Part shown: one piece after another, positions 35,351 through 43,867 of the stretch | Layout: the number at the start of each line of letters is the position of its first letter | Numbering within the stretch: the first letter of the stretch is position 1 | DNA from: Sphingosinicella ginsenosidimutans | GTDB lineage: Bacteria; Pseudomonadota; Alphaproteobacteria; Sphingomonadales; Sphingomonadaceae | NCBI RefSeq assembly: GCF_007995055.1 | Contig: NZ_VOQQ01000001.1 | Coordinates: 2,277,001 to 2,341,000 of the forward strand | Direction: 5' to 3' | DNA length: 64,000 nucleotides | Position numbers and translations under genes: made by a program | Notes under the pieces: model-generated | What the model was told of the DNA's origin: nothing | The model's input: only the letters and a program-made list of their open reading frames with translations | Databases searched by the model: none

Positions 35351-35742
35351 CGAATAATGTCACTTCCATCGGGGTTTTTGAGCGCGATCTGCAGTACGTG
35401 AATTTTGCATTCGGAACGGCGTTCGGCGGCTATATCGGCGTCATTTTGGCGATAAGAGAACTTTCGGATTCAAAGGTAATTCTAATGATGCTGCTTGCGG
35501 CAGCAGTTAGTTCTTGGCTGATATACTTCCACAGGGTGGCAATAGACGTATTAAGAGACGGATACAAATCTCACGCTTGGTCGGTAACGTTATTTCTCAT
35601 TATCACTGCTGGGCTTCAGCTCATGTCAGCTGAAATTCAAGAATCTTATCTTGTGGCATTTAGAATTTTTCAAGCATGGTCTTACGTGCTTCTCTTCTGT
35701 CTGGGCACAAATCTGCTTTTTATGAGGCGCTTAAATGGCTGA
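35347..35742 (+). CDS. AT-rich four-helix membrane protein nested between gatA and gatB
   Basis: Unrecognised protein of 131 residues with four predicted membrane segments: about residues 17-38 ([19 protein letters not shown]), 44-66 ([18 protein letters not shown]), 78-98 ([16 protein letters not shown]) and 103-127 ([21 protein letters not shown]). It starts with a GTG overlapping the gatA stop (GTGA) and ends eight bases inside gatB. By hand count it has about 45% G+C, against clearly more than 60% on both sides, and uses codons such as TTA, ATA and AGA that neighbours avoid. This suggests foreign origin, yet it is perfectly fitted to the operon's translational coupling. No conserved catalytic motif is seen. 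Function unknown. Confidence 0.72.
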   Translation: MTNNVTSIGVFERDLQYVNFAFGTAFGGYIGVILAIRELSDSKVILMMLLAAAVSSWLIYFHRVAIDVLRDGYKSHAWSVTLFLIITAGLQLMSAEIQESYLVAFRIFQAWSYVLLFCLGTNLLFMRRLNG

Positions 35743-37198
35743 TTACCGCATCCAGGGCGCCACGGGCGAATGGGAGGTCGTGATCGGCCTCGAGGTCCAC
35801 GCGCAGGTCACGTCCGAGGCCAAGCTCTTCTCGGGCGCGGCGACCGCCTTCGGGGCGGAGCCGAACACGCAGGTGAGCCTGATCGACGCGGCGATGCCCG
35901 GGATGCTGCCCGTGCCGAACGTCGAGTGCATCCGCCAGGCGGTTCGCACCGGCATGGCGATCGACGCCAAGATCAACGCCTGGTCGCGCTTCGACCGGAA
36001 GAATTATTTCTACGCCGATCTGCCGCAGGGCTACCAGATCAGCCAGCTCTTCCACCCGCTCGTCGGGGAGGGGGAGATCAGCGTCGATCTCGAGGACGGC
36101 ACCACCAAGACGATCGGCATCGAGCGAATCCATGTCGAGCAGGATGCGGGCAAGCTGATGCACGATCAGCATCCCGATTATTCCTATGTCGATCTCAACC
36201 GCTCCGGCGTCGCGCTGATGGAGATCGTGTCCAAGGCGGACATGCGTTCTCCAGAAGAAGCAGGAGCTTATGTCCGCAAGCTGAGATCGATCCTTCGCTA
36301 TGTCGGGTCGTGCGACGGCAATATGGAGCAGGGATCGATGCGCGCCGACGTCAATGTCAGCGTGCGCCGCCCCGGCGCGCCGTTCGGCACGCGGACCGAG
36401 ACCAAGAACGTCAATTCGGTGCGCTTCATCATGGCGGTGGTCGAGCATGAGGCGCGCCGCCAGGTCGACCTGATCGAGGAGGGCGGCACGGTCGTCCAGG
36501 AAACGCGGCTCTACGACCCCGACCGGGGCGAGACGCGGTCGCTGCGGTCCAAGGAGGACGCGCACGATTACCGCTATTTCCCCGATCCGGACCTGCTGCC
36601 GCTGGAGCTCAGCGAGGATTTCCTCGCCGAGTGCCGGGCGAGCCTGCCCGAACTGCCCGACGCCAAGCGCGCGCGCTACGAGAGCCAGCTCGGCCTGTCG
36701 GCCTATAATGCCGCGGTGCTCACCGCCGAGGTGGAGACCGCGCGCTGGTTCGAGGCGCTGCTCGCCGAGCTTGGCGAGGATCAGGCGCAGCGCGCGTCCA
36801 ACTGGGTCATCTCCGACCTGTTCGGGGCGCTGAACAAACTTGGCAAGGGGATCGAGGACAGCCCGGTAAGTCCTTCCGACGCGGCGCAATTGCTCCGGCT
36901 CGTCGCCGACGGCACATTGTCCGGCACGCTCGCCAAGCAGGTGTTCGAGATCATGCTCGAAACCGGCGATGCGCCGGACAGGATCGTCGAGGAACGCGGC
37001 CTCAGGCAGACCAGCGACACCGGCGCGATCGAGGCGGTGATCGCCGAGGTGCTGGCCGCGAACCAGGACAAGGTCGCCGAATATCGCGGCGGCAAGGACA
37101 AGCTGTTCGGCTTCTTCGTCGGCCAGACGATGAAGGCGATGGCCGGCAAGGCGAACCCGCAGGTCGTCAACGAGCTGCTCAAGAAGGCGCTCGGCTGA
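35735..37198 (+). CDS. gatB: Aspartyl/glutamyl-tRNA amidotransferase subunit B
   Basis: Kinase/transamidase subunit of 487 residues that activates Glu-tRNA(Gln) or Asp-tRNA(Asn). Family phrases are [83 protein letters not shown] and the C-terminal YqeY-like tail ([27 protein letters not shown]). The start lies inside the end of the nested membrane-protein gene, so gatB translation may depend on reinitiation after it. Confidence 0.97.
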   Translation: MADYRIQGATGEWEVVIGLEVHAQVTSEAKLFSGAATAFGAEPNTQVSLIDAAMPGMLPVPNVECIRQAVRTGMAIDAKINAWSRFDRKNYFYADLPQGYQISQLFHPLVGEGEISVDLEDGTTKTIGIERIHVEQDAGKLMHDQHPDYSYVDLNRSGVALMEIVSKADMRSPEEAGAYVRKLRSILRYVGSCDGNMEQGSMRADVNVSVRRPGAPFGTRTETKNVNSVRFIMAVVEHEARRQVDLIEEGGTVVQETRLYDPDRGETRSLRSKEDAHDYRYFPDPDLLPLELSEDFLAECRASLPELPDAKRARYESQLGLSAYNAAVLTAEVETARWFEALLAELGEDQAQRASNWVISDLFGALNKLGKGIEDSPVSPSDAAQLLRLVADGTLSGTLAKQVFEIMLETGDAPDRIVEERGLRQTSDTGAIEAVIAEVLAANQDKVAEYRGGKDKLFGFFVGQTMKAMAGKANPQVVNELLKKALG

Positions 37199-37204
37199 GC
37201 AAAG

Positions 37205-37237
37205 CCCCTCCACCGGCGGTTTCGGCCGGTGGAGGGG
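37205..37237. terminator. Stem-loop after gatB
   Basis: CCCCTCCACCGG (37205-37216) pairs perfectly with CCGGTGGAGGGG (37226-37237) around a nine-base loop. There is no T-run, so it may act as a Rho-assisted or bidirectional end between gatB and the convergent cupredoxin gene. Confidence 0.6.
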
Positions 37238-37279
37238 AAGCGCGGCCGATGGGGGCCGCCGCGCCTGGCTCGACGGGGC

Positions 37280-37594
37280 TCAGCGCGCCGCGACGCGCAA
37301 CTCCCCCTGCATCGCCGGGTGATAGCGGCAATAGAAGGCCACCGGCCCGGCGTGCCGAAGCGTGATTCGCCTGGCCTGGTGCGGCTGCAGCGTGACATCG
37401 AAGCTGCGATCGCGCGCGCTTGCCGTGTGCGCGACGATGTCCCGGTTTTCCCAGGTGATCGTGTCGCCGACCCGAAGGTTCGCCGGGAGCGCGCCGAACC
37501 GCATGTTCGAGAGCACGACGACATGATCGGCCGCGAGCGCCGGGCTCGCCGCGGCAAGCGCGACGAGGGCGACCGCGAGGGCGGCGCGCCTCAT
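37280..37594 (-). CDS. Cupredoxin-domain protein (plastocyanin/azurin-like)
   Basis: Exported blue-copper-type protein of 104 residues. The signal peptide is MRRAALAVALVALAAASPALA. Copper ligands fit: His in RDIVAHTASAR, then Cys, His and Met in FYCRYHPAMQGEL. It would carry electrons or bind copper in the periplasm. The ATG overlaps the stop of the DUF4142 gene (ATGA). The pair is divergent from an ECF sigma factor. Confidence 0.9.
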   Translation of the reverse strand: MRRAALAVALVALAAASPALAADHVVVLSNMRFGALPANLRVGDTITWENRDIVAHTASARDRSFDVTLQPHQARRITLRHAGPVAFYCRYHPAMQGELRVAAR

Positions 37595-38106
37595 CTCAAC
37601 GCCTGCGCCATATGTTCGGCATGGGTCTGATGCTCGGTGAAGAGCGCCAGCCCCGATTCGAGCAGCGACTTCAGCTCGGCATTGTGCGCGTTCGGGATCA
37701 GCGTGTCGCGAAGCGCGCCGTTGACGGTGCGGTGGAAGGCGATCTCGTTGGCGACATAGGCGCGATCGAAGGCGGCGCCGGTGAGGTGCGAGAGGCGATC
37801 GCGCGCCGCGGCGGCCTGAGCGGTGAGCGCGGTGCTGGTCGCATTGGCCTCCGGCGTGACGTGGAGCCGCTGCACCAGGGCGAGCGCCTGGCGGTTCACC
37901 GCCTCGTGATCGCGAACCATCGTCTCGGCGAAGGCGCGGACCGCCTGGTTGTGCGAGATCCGCAGCGCCTGGCGGCCCGCCTCGACGTCGATCTGGCCGG
38001 CGGTATAGGCGATATGGGCGATCTGCGGATCGGTCGGGGCCTGCGCCGCCGCCGGCGCGGCGATGGCGAGCGCGGCGATCGCGCCCAGCGCGAACATGGT
38101 CTTCAT
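37591..38106 (-). CDS. DUF4142 family periplasmic protein
   Basis: Exported helical protein of 171 residues. After the signal peptide (MKTMFALGAIAALAIAAPAAAQ) comes a ferritin-like/DUF4142 helical bundle with many histidines (IAHIAYTAGQIDVEAGRQALR, AFAETMVRDHEAVNRQALALVQRL, FDRAYVANEIAFHRTVNGALRD, FTEHQTHAEHMAQAL). DUF4142 proteins often occur with ECF sigma factors and stress genes; the function is not established. First gene of a two-gene operon with the cupredoxin. Confidence 0.86.
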   Translation of the reverse strand: MKTMFALGAIAALAIAAPAAAQAPTDPQIAHIAYTAGQIDVEAGRQALRISHNQAVRAFAETMVRDHEAVNRQALALVQRLHVTPEANATSTALTAQAAAARDRLSHLTGAAFDRAYVANEIAFHRTVNGALRDTLIPNAHNAELKSLLESGLALFTEHQTHAEHMAQALR

Positions 38107-38377
38107 CGTGAATCTCCCTTTTGGGCGGGCCTCGGTTCGGGCTCGCGGCCTGTTTGATGCCGGCGCCGCCGCCGCGTTCCCGGGCGGCGGAAAATTCTCC
38201 GGCGATCGCCCGCGCCGACGGGCTTTCGGGAACGTCGACCGCCCCGGCGGCATCCAATCGCCGTTTCGGGTGGGAGATGCGTCGCATGGCTTGTGCGGGG
38301 AACGACGATGCCGGGGCGCGGCGCGGGCCGATCGCCTCGCTTGCGCCCACCGAGGCGACGTGAAAGTGGAGGGGGGG

Positions 38378-39073
38378 ATGACAGCACTCGTCCAGCGCGA
38401 CCATGAGTCGCTCGACGACATGTCGCTCGCCGCGCTCGTCGCCGCGCGCGATCCCCATGCGGTGCGGCTGGTGACGACGCGCAACAACCAGCGTCTCTTC
38501 CGCGCCGTCTTCGCCATTCTCGGCAACCGGGCGGAGGCGGAGGATGCGGTGCAGAGCGCCTATCTCAAGGCCTTCGCGGCGATCGGCCGGTTCGAGGGGC
38601 GATCGGCCTTGTCCACCTGGCTCACCCGCATCGCGATCAACGAGGCGCTGGCCCGGCAGCGCGCGCTGAAGCGCCGCCGCGCCCATCTCGACGCGGCGGC
38701 CGTCACCGTGCTCGACGATTATCGGGAGACGTTCATGCAGGGCTCGATCGCCGGAACCGCGCCCGACCTGGCCCATGCGCGGGCCGAGCTCAGGCAGTTG
38801 CTCGAACGGGCGATCGCGGCGCTGCCCGCGCCGTTTCGAATCGTCTTCGTGCTTCGCGAGATCGAGGGGCAGAGCGTCGAGGAGGTGGCGGATGCGCTCG
38901 ATCTCAATCCGGCGACGGTGAAGACGAGGCATCTGCGCGCCCGTCGCCGCCTCCGCGAGGCGCTTGCCCCGGACGTCAAGGAAGCGCTCTTCGGCAGCTT
39001 CCCCTTCGCCGGCGCCGATTGCGAGGCGCTGACCGCGCGCGTCCTTGCGGCTTGGGCGCCCGAGGCGCGATAA
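38378..39073 (+). CDS. ECF-type RNA polymerase sigma factor
   Basis: Sigma70-family regulator of 231 residues. Region 2 reads LFRAVFAILGNRAEAEDAVQSAYLKAFAAIGRFEGRSALSTWLTRIAINEALARQR; region 4 reads LPAPFRIVFVLREIEGQSVEEVADALDLNPATVKTRHLRARRRLREAL. About 35 extra residues follow region 4. The ATG is preceded by GGAGGGGGG. No anti-sigma gene follows, unlike most ECF factors, so control may be transcriptional or the anti-sigma lies elsewhere. The divergent DUF4142/cupredoxin operon is its likely target (inference). Confidence 0.92.
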   Translation: MTALVQRDHESLDDMSLAALVAARDPHAVRLVTTRNNQRLFRAVFAILGNRAEAEDAVQSAYLKAFAAIGRFEGRSALSTWLTRIAINEALARQRALKRRRAHLDAAAVTVLDDYRETFMQGSIAGTAPDLAHARAELRQLLERAIAALPAPFRIVFVLREIEGQSVEEVADALDLNPATVKTRHLRARRRLREALAPDVKEALFGSFPFAGADCEALTARVLAAWAPEAR

Positions 39074-39130
39074 CGGCACGCGCGAAGCGGCGCTTTTCTT
39101 CCGGCGACGAATCGATCTAGGCTCGTGCCC

Positions 39131-40210
39131 ATGTGGCGGCGCGCCTTTCCACTGCTGCTCCTCATTGCGATACCGGCGGCGGCGTCGGCGGCGCTGCCGG
39201 TCCATGTCGGGGGCCGGGCGGTGCAGGAGGCGGACGGGAGCTGGCGGTTCGGCTGGCCGGGCGTCTATTTCGAAAGTCGTTTCCGGGGCACGGCCGTGAG
39301 CGTGGACGCAGTTCCGGGCGCCGACCGGCTGCGGCTTTCCATCGACGGCGCCGTGCGCGCCGAGCTGATCGGGCCGGGCGAGGTGCGCCTCGACATCAGC
39401 GGGCTCGATCCTGGCGACCATGTCGTCCGGCTCGACAAGGTGACGGAGAGCCAGGAGGGGAGCAGCCGCTTCATCGGATTCAGCACCGATCCCGAGGCGA
39501 CGCCGCTGGACCCGCCGGCGCGGACTCGGGAAATCGAATTTGTCGGAGACAGCTATACCGTCGGCTATGGCGATACGGCGCACGGCCCGGCCTGCACCCG
39601 CGCAGAGGTCCACGACACGACCGACACCAGCCAGGCGTTCGGCCCGCTCGCGGCGCGCCGGCTGGACGCGGATTACCGGATCATCGCTTTTTCAGGCTTC
39701 GGCGTCGTCCGCAATTATGACGGCGTCGCGCCCGGCCTCAGCCTGCCGGCGATCTACGGCCGCGCCATTCCGGGGGAGACAATGCCGTGGGATGCGGCGC
39801 GCGATGCGTGGCGGCCGCAGCTGATCGTGATCGCGCTCGGCGCGAACGATTTTTCGACCGATCTCCACCCCGGCGAACGATGGGCGAACCGCGATGCGCT
39901 GCGCGCCGACTGGCGCGCCCGCTATGTCGCCTTCGCGCGCGCGCTGATGGCGCGCCAGCCGCAGGCACGCCTGCTCCTCGTCGGCCGCGATCCCTATTTC
40001 GCCGACCTCGAACAGGTCGCCGCCGCGCTCAACCGGACGGCGCGCGAGCCGGTCGCGACACTGAGCTATGAGGGCCTTGGGCTGACCGGATGCGACCACC
40101 ATCCCGATCTCGCCGATCACCGTCGGCTCGCCGACCTGATCGTCGCCGCGGCCGGCCGGATCGCCGGCCTCGAACATTGGACCGTGGCGGCTGGACAGGC
40201 GGGGCGCTGA
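39131..40210 (+). CDS. SGNH-type carbohydrate esterase (CE2-like)
   Basis: Secreted deacetylase of about 359 residues. The signal peptide is MWRRAFPLLLLIAIPAAASA. An N-terminal jelly-roll (GSWRFGWPGVYFESRFRG, LRLSIDGAVRAELIGPGEVRLDI) precedes the SGNH domain: nucleophile Ser in EFVGDSYTVGYGD (GDS), GANDFSTDLHP (block III) and a C-terminal His in CDHHPDLADHRRLA. This layout matches CE2 acetyl-xylan/glucomannan esterases. The next genes are a transporter and a beta-xylosidase, consistent with acetylated xylan use. The ATG at 39131 is preferred over a GTG two codons before it. Confidence 0.85.
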   Translation: MWRRAFPLLLLIAIPAAASAALPVHVGGRAVQEADGSWRFGWPGVYFESRFRGTAVSVDAVPGADRLRLSIDGAVRAELIGPGEVRLDISGLDPGDHVVRLDKVTESQEGSSRFIGFSTDPEATPLDPPARTREIEFVGDSYTVGYGDTAHGPACTRAEVHDTTDTSQAFGPLAARRLDADYRIIAFSGFGVVRNYDGVAPGLSLPAIYGRAIPGETMPWDAARDAWRPQLIVIALGANDFSTDLHPGERWANRDALRADWRARYVAFARALMARQPQARLLLVGRDPYFADLEQVAAALNRTAREPVATLSYEGLGLTGCDHHPDLADHRRLADLIVAAAGRIAGLEHWTVAAGQAGR

Positions 40211-40215
40211 GGCTA

Positions 40216-40229
40216 TGTTAGCGCTCACA
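40216..40229 (+). promoter_or_regulatory. LacI-family-type operator upstream of the MFS/GH43 genes
   Basis: TGTTAGCGCTCACA is a palindrome with one mismatch in 14 bases and matches the CpG-centred LacI-type half-site pattern (TGTTAGCGCTAACA). It lies 44 bases before the chosen transporter start and just after the esterase stop. It overlaps an alternative ATG at 40229, which argues against that start. It suggests sugar-responsive control of the transporter and xylosidase by a LacI-type repressor not encoded here. Confidence 0.6.
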
Positions 40230-40273
40230 TGACGGGCGGCGGCGCATCGCCCGCGAGGGGAGGGCGAGCGCCT

Positions 40274-41524
40274 ATGGGACGGCATATCCGCGGGCTGCGC
40301 TGGTGGATCATCGCCCTCGTCATGGCGGGGACGGCGCTCAATTTCCTGACCCGATCGACGCTCGGCGTCGCCGCGCCGACGATGATGGCCGATCTCGACA
40401 TCGACGCCGAGCAATATTCGTGGATCACCGCCGCCTTCCAGATCGGCATCATGGCGCAGCCGATCACCGGCTGGTTGCTCGACATCATCGGGATTCGCGC
40501 CGGCCTGGCGCTGTTCGCCGCAGCCTGGGGCGCGATCACCATGGCGCACGGGCTGGCTGGCGGCTGGCGGGCGCTCGCCGGACTGCGCGGCGCGCTCGGC
40601 CTCGCCGAAGGGGCGGCGCACCCGGGCGGCCTCAAGGTCGTCGCCGAATGGTTCCCGGCGAAGGAGAGGGGGCTGGCGACCGGCCTCTACAATATCGGGG
40701 CGTCGCTCGGCGGCGTGCTGGCGCCGCCGCTCGTCGTCTGGGCGATCTGGATGTGGAACTGGCGCGCGGCCTTCGTCATCGCCGGCGCGCTCGGCCTGGT
40801 CTGGGCGCTGTGCTGGCGGCTCGCTTATCGCCCGCCGGCCGAGCATCCGGCGCTCGGGGAGAACGAGCGCGCGACGATCGCGGCGGGGCAGGAGCCGCAT
40901 CTCGCCGCCGGCGATGCGCGTCCCTCGTTCCTCGCCATCGCCCGCCAGCGCAATTTCTGGGGCATCGCGCTGCCCCGCTTCCTCGCCGATCCCACCTGGG
41001 GGACGCTGACCTTCTGGATGCCGCTCTACCTCACCCAGGCGCGCGGCTTCGATCTTGCCCATATCGCGCTCTTCGCCTGGCTCCCGTTCGTCGCGGCGGA
41101 CCTTGGCTGCCTGTTCGGACCGGCGGTGGCGCTGTTCCTGCAGCGTCGGGGGCTCGACCTCATCACCGCGCGCAAGGGCGCGTTCACGCTCGGCGCCGTG
41201 ATGATGACCGGGATGATGTTCGTCGGCACGGTGGAAAGCGCCTATGCCGCGATCGGCCTGCTCTGCCTCGGCGCCTTCGCGCACCAGACGCTGTCGATCA
41301 CCGTCATCGCCATGGCGCCGGACCTGTTCCGCCGGCACGAGGTCGGCACCGTCGCCGGCTCCGCCGGGCTGTTCGCGAATCTCGGCGTCCTCCTCTTCTC
41401 GCTCGCCATCGGCGGGCTGGTCGCGCGGATCGGCTATACGCCCTTCTTCGTCGCGCTCGCCTTGCTCGACCTGCTCGGCGCGGCGGTGCTCTGGGCATTG
41501 GTGAGGAGGCCCGCCGCCGCATGA
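40274..41524 (+). CDS. MFS transporter, hexuronate/ACS family
   Basis: Inner-membrane sugar-acid or sugar permease of about 416 residues with about 12 helices. It resembles ExuT/ACS transporters: RWWIIALVMAGTALNFLTRSTLGVAAP, QYSWITAAFQIGIMAQPITGWLLD, RGALGLAEGAAHPGGLKVVAEWFPAKERGLATGLYNIGASLG, and a short central loop. I chose the ATG at 40274 (MGRHIRGLRWW) because a GGGGAGGG stretch precedes it and the earlier ATG lies in an operator. Its stop overlaps the xylosidase start by ATGA; it would import xylo- or glucurono-oligosaccharides for that enzyme (inference). Confidence 0.9.
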   Translation: MGRHIRGLRWWIIALVMAGTALNFLTRSTLGVAAPTMMADLDIDAEQYSWITAAFQIGIMAQPITGWLLDIIGIRAGLALFAAAWGAITMAHGLAGGWRALAGLRGALGLAEGAAHPGGLKVVAEWFPAKERGLATGLYNIGASLGGVLAPPLVVWAIWMWNWRAAFVIAGALGLVWALCWRLAYRPPAEHPALGENERATIAAGQEPHLAAGDARPSFLAIARQRNFWGIALPRFLADPTWGTLTFWMPLYLTQARGFDLAHIALFAWLPFVAADLGCLFGPAVALFLQRRGLDLITARKGAFTLGAVMMTGMMFVGTVESAYAAIGLLCLGAFAHQTLSITVIAMAPDLFRRHEVGTVAGSAGLFANLGVLLFSLAIGGLVARIGYTPFFVALALLDLLGAAVLWALVRRPAAA

Positions 41525-43185
41525 TCCGCAACCCGATCCTGCCCGGCTTCAATCCCGATCCGTCGATCGTGCGGGTGGGCGAGGATTATTATGTCGCGAC
41601 CTCGACCTTCGAATGGTTTCCCGGCGTCCAGATCCATCATAGCCGCGATCTCGAGAACTGGCGGCTCGTCGCCCGGCCGCTCGATCGCGCCAGCCAGCTC
41701 GACCTGCGCGGCGATCCGGACGGATGCGGAGTCTGGGCGCCGTGCCTCAGCCATGACGGCCAGCGCTTCCACCTCGTCTATACCGATGTGAAGCGCTACG
41801 GCCGCACCACGACGGCCGGCGCTTCGGGCGCGAGCCTGCGCGATTTTCACAATTACCTGGTGACGGCCGAGACGATCGACGGGCCGTGGTCGGACCCGGT
41901 TCACCTCAATTCGAGCGGCTTCGATCCCTCGCTCTTCCACGACGCGGACGGGCGCAAATGGCTGGTCAACATGCTGTGGGACCATCGGCCCGGCCGCAAC
42001 CGCTTCGGCGGGATCGTCCTCCAGGAATATGACCCGCGGGCCCGCCGCCTGATCGGCGAGCGCCGGCTGATCTTCAAAGGCACGCCGCTGGGCCTTACCG
42101 AAGCGCCGCATCTCTACCGGCGCGGGGATCATTACTATTTGCTCACCGCCGAGGGCGGCACCGGCTGGAACCATGCGGTGACGATGGCGCGCGCGCGATC
42201 GATCGAAGGACCCTACGAGCTCCATCCCGACGTCCACATCCTGTCGGCGCGCGACCGGCCCGATGCGCCGTTGCAGCGCGCCGGCCATGCCGATCTGGTC
42301 GAAACGCCGGCGGGGGAGACCTGGATGGTCTATCTGTGCGGCCGCCCGCTGTCGAACCGGGGCCGCTGCGTCATGGGGCGCGAGACGGCGATCCAGAAGA
42401 TGTGCTGGGGCGCGGACGGGTGGCTGCGCACCGAGGCGGGGGACGGATTGCCCGTGGTCGAGGCCGAGCGCGGGCCATCGATCGACCAGCGGGAGGATTT
42501 CGACGCGCCCGGGCTTGCGATCGATTTCCAGTGGCTGCGGACGCCCGAGCCGGAGGCGATCTTCAGCCTTTCCGCGCGGCCCGGCCATCTGCGCCTATAC
42601 GGCCGCGAGTCGATCGGCAGCCTCTTCACCCAGGCGCTGGTCGCGCGGCGGCAGCAGGCCTTCTGCTATTCCGCCGCCTGCGCGATGGACTTCGATCCGG
42701 CGCATTACCAGCAAGCGGCGGGGCTGGTCTGCTATTATAACGCGGCGAAGTTCCATTACCTCCACGTCAGCCATGACGAGGCGCTGGGCCGGCACATCCG
42801 CGTCATGTCCGCGCTCCCCGACGCCCCGCAGGCCGACGCCTTCACCGCGCCGGTCGCGATTCCGCCGGGGCGGATCGAGCTGCGCTGCGAGGTGGATTAC
42901 GAACGTCTGCGCTTCGCCTTCCGGGCCGAGGGACAGGCGTGCTGGACGTGGATTCCCGAAATCTTCGATGCCTCGATCCTGTCCGACGAAGCCAGCGCGC
43001 CGGGCCTGCCCAATTTCACCGGCGCCTTCGTGGGGCTCGCCTGCCAGGACATGGCCGGCACCGCGCGCCCCGCGGATTTCGACTGGTTCGCCTATCGCGA
43101 GCGCGATTACGCAGCCGGCCCGACCGGGCTCGACTGGCCTGCCGCCTTGTCCCGGCTGGGAGCAGGGCCTATGTTGAGGGCATGA
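41521..43185 (+). CDS. GH43 family beta-xylosidase (GH43_11-like)
   Basis: Two-domain glycosidase of 554 residues. The propeller carries the catalytic base Asp in ILPGFNPDPSIVRVGEDYYVATSTFEWFPG (near residue 14), Asp in SSGFDPSLFHDADGRKWLVN and the acid Glu in GLTEAPHLYRRGDHYYLL. The C-terminal half (about 330-550; DFQWLRTPEPEAIFSLSARPGHLRLYGRESIGS, QQAAGLVCYYNAAKFHYLHVSHDE) is the beta-sandwich found on GH43_11 xylosidases. No signal peptide, so it acts on imported oligomers. It overlaps the transporter stop. Confidence 0.94.
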   Translation: MIRNPILPGFNPDPSIVRVGEDYYVATSTFEWFPGVQIHHSRDLENWRLVARPLDRASQLDLRGDPDGCGVWAPCLSHDGQRFHLVYTDVKRYGRTTTAGASGASLRDFHNYLVTAETIDGPWSDPVHLNSSGFDPSLFHDADGRKWLVNMLWDHRPGRNRFGGIVLQEYDPRARRLIGERRLIFKGTPLGLTEAPHLYRRGDHYYLLTAEGGTGWNHAVTMARARSIEGPYELHPDVHILSARDRPDAPLQRAGHADLVETPAGETWMVYLCGRPLSNRGRCVMGRETAIQKMCWGADGWLRTEAGDGLPVVEAERGPSIDQREDFDAPGLAIDFQWLRTPEPEAIFSLSARPGHLRLYGRESIGSLFTQALVARRQQAFCYSAACAMDFDPAHYQQAAGLVCYYNAAKFHYLHVSHDEALGRHIRVMSALPDAPQADAFTAPVAIPPGRIELRCEVDYERLRFAFRAEGQACWTWIPEIFDASILSDEASAPGLPNFTGAFVGLACQDMAGTARPADFDWFAYRERDYAAGPTGLDWPAALSRLGAGPMLRA

Positions 43186-43396
43186 GGCGCTTTCCCTCTT
43201 TCGAACGGTTCCGGCTGCATGGGAGCAGCCTGATGGCACGCACGCGGCCCTCGGGGCGGCGCGTCCACTGACGCCCGGCCCGCGAGGGCGATCATCACGC
43301 GAAAATCCGGCCGTGTCGCGGGTCCGCCCGCGCCGCGATTTCCACCGTTTGAAAGGCCGGTCGCGAAGGCGCGGCGCGGCCGAAAGGAACTCAATC

Positions 43397-43813
43397 ATGT
43401 CGACACCGATCAGCCTGCACCAGCGCGACATGCTGGTCCGCACGCTCCCCCTCGTCCGCCAGCACAAGGAGGCGATCGTCGCCCGTCTCGCCTGGGCCCT
43501 GCGCGGCGTTTCCCGCCAGCGCAGCGCCCGCGATGTCGAGACGATCGCACGCACGCTCACCGAATTGCTGATCGATCAGGCGCACAGCCTCAGCGGGACG
43601 GGCACGCTTCGTCCGCTCGACGACGTCTCGAGCCGTCACGCCGCGCTCGGCATCGACGGTCGTTTCTATTCGCGGTTCGGCGATGCGCTGGTGCCTGTGA
43701 TGAGCGACCTGCTCGGCCCGAACGTGCCGCGCGACGTCGCGCCCGCCTGGTGCGACGCATTCTGGATGGTGGTTCGCGCGCTGAAGCCGGTCAAGGTCGC
43801 GGCCAACGGCTGA
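43397..43813 (+). CDS. Single-domain globin
   Basis: Haem-binding globin of 138 residues resembling the globin half of flavohaemoglobins. Visible marks are VRQHKEAIVARLAWAL, the probable proximal His in VSSRHAALGID, FYSRFGDALVPVMSDLLG and the late helix VAPAWCDAFWMVVRAL. No FAD/NAD reductase domain follows. Likely roles are nitric oxide or oxygen binding. The ATG has AAAGGAA upstream; the gene stands alone. Confidence 0.8.
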   Translation: MSTPISLHQRDMLVRTLPLVRQHKEAIVARLAWALRGVSRQRSARDVETIARTLTELLIDQAHSLSGTGTLRPLDDVSSRHAALGIDGRFYSRFGDALVPVMSDLLGPNVPRDVAPAWCDAFWMVVRALKPVKVAANG

Positions 43814-43867
43814 CTGGCCAAGCGCGGCCCCGAGTGGTCCGGGCTCGCGGCTCAACGAGTCGCGAGC

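Noticed and set aside
40229..40273. Earlier ATG for the MFS transporter
   Set aside because: It overlaps a LacI-type operator and adds a glycine/proline-rich extension not expected for the family; the ATG at 40274 has a better ribosome-binding site.
43182..43271. Thirty-codon frame after the xylosidase gene
   Set aside because: Arginine-rich product, no ribosome-binding site and overlap with the xylosidase end; not supported as a gene.
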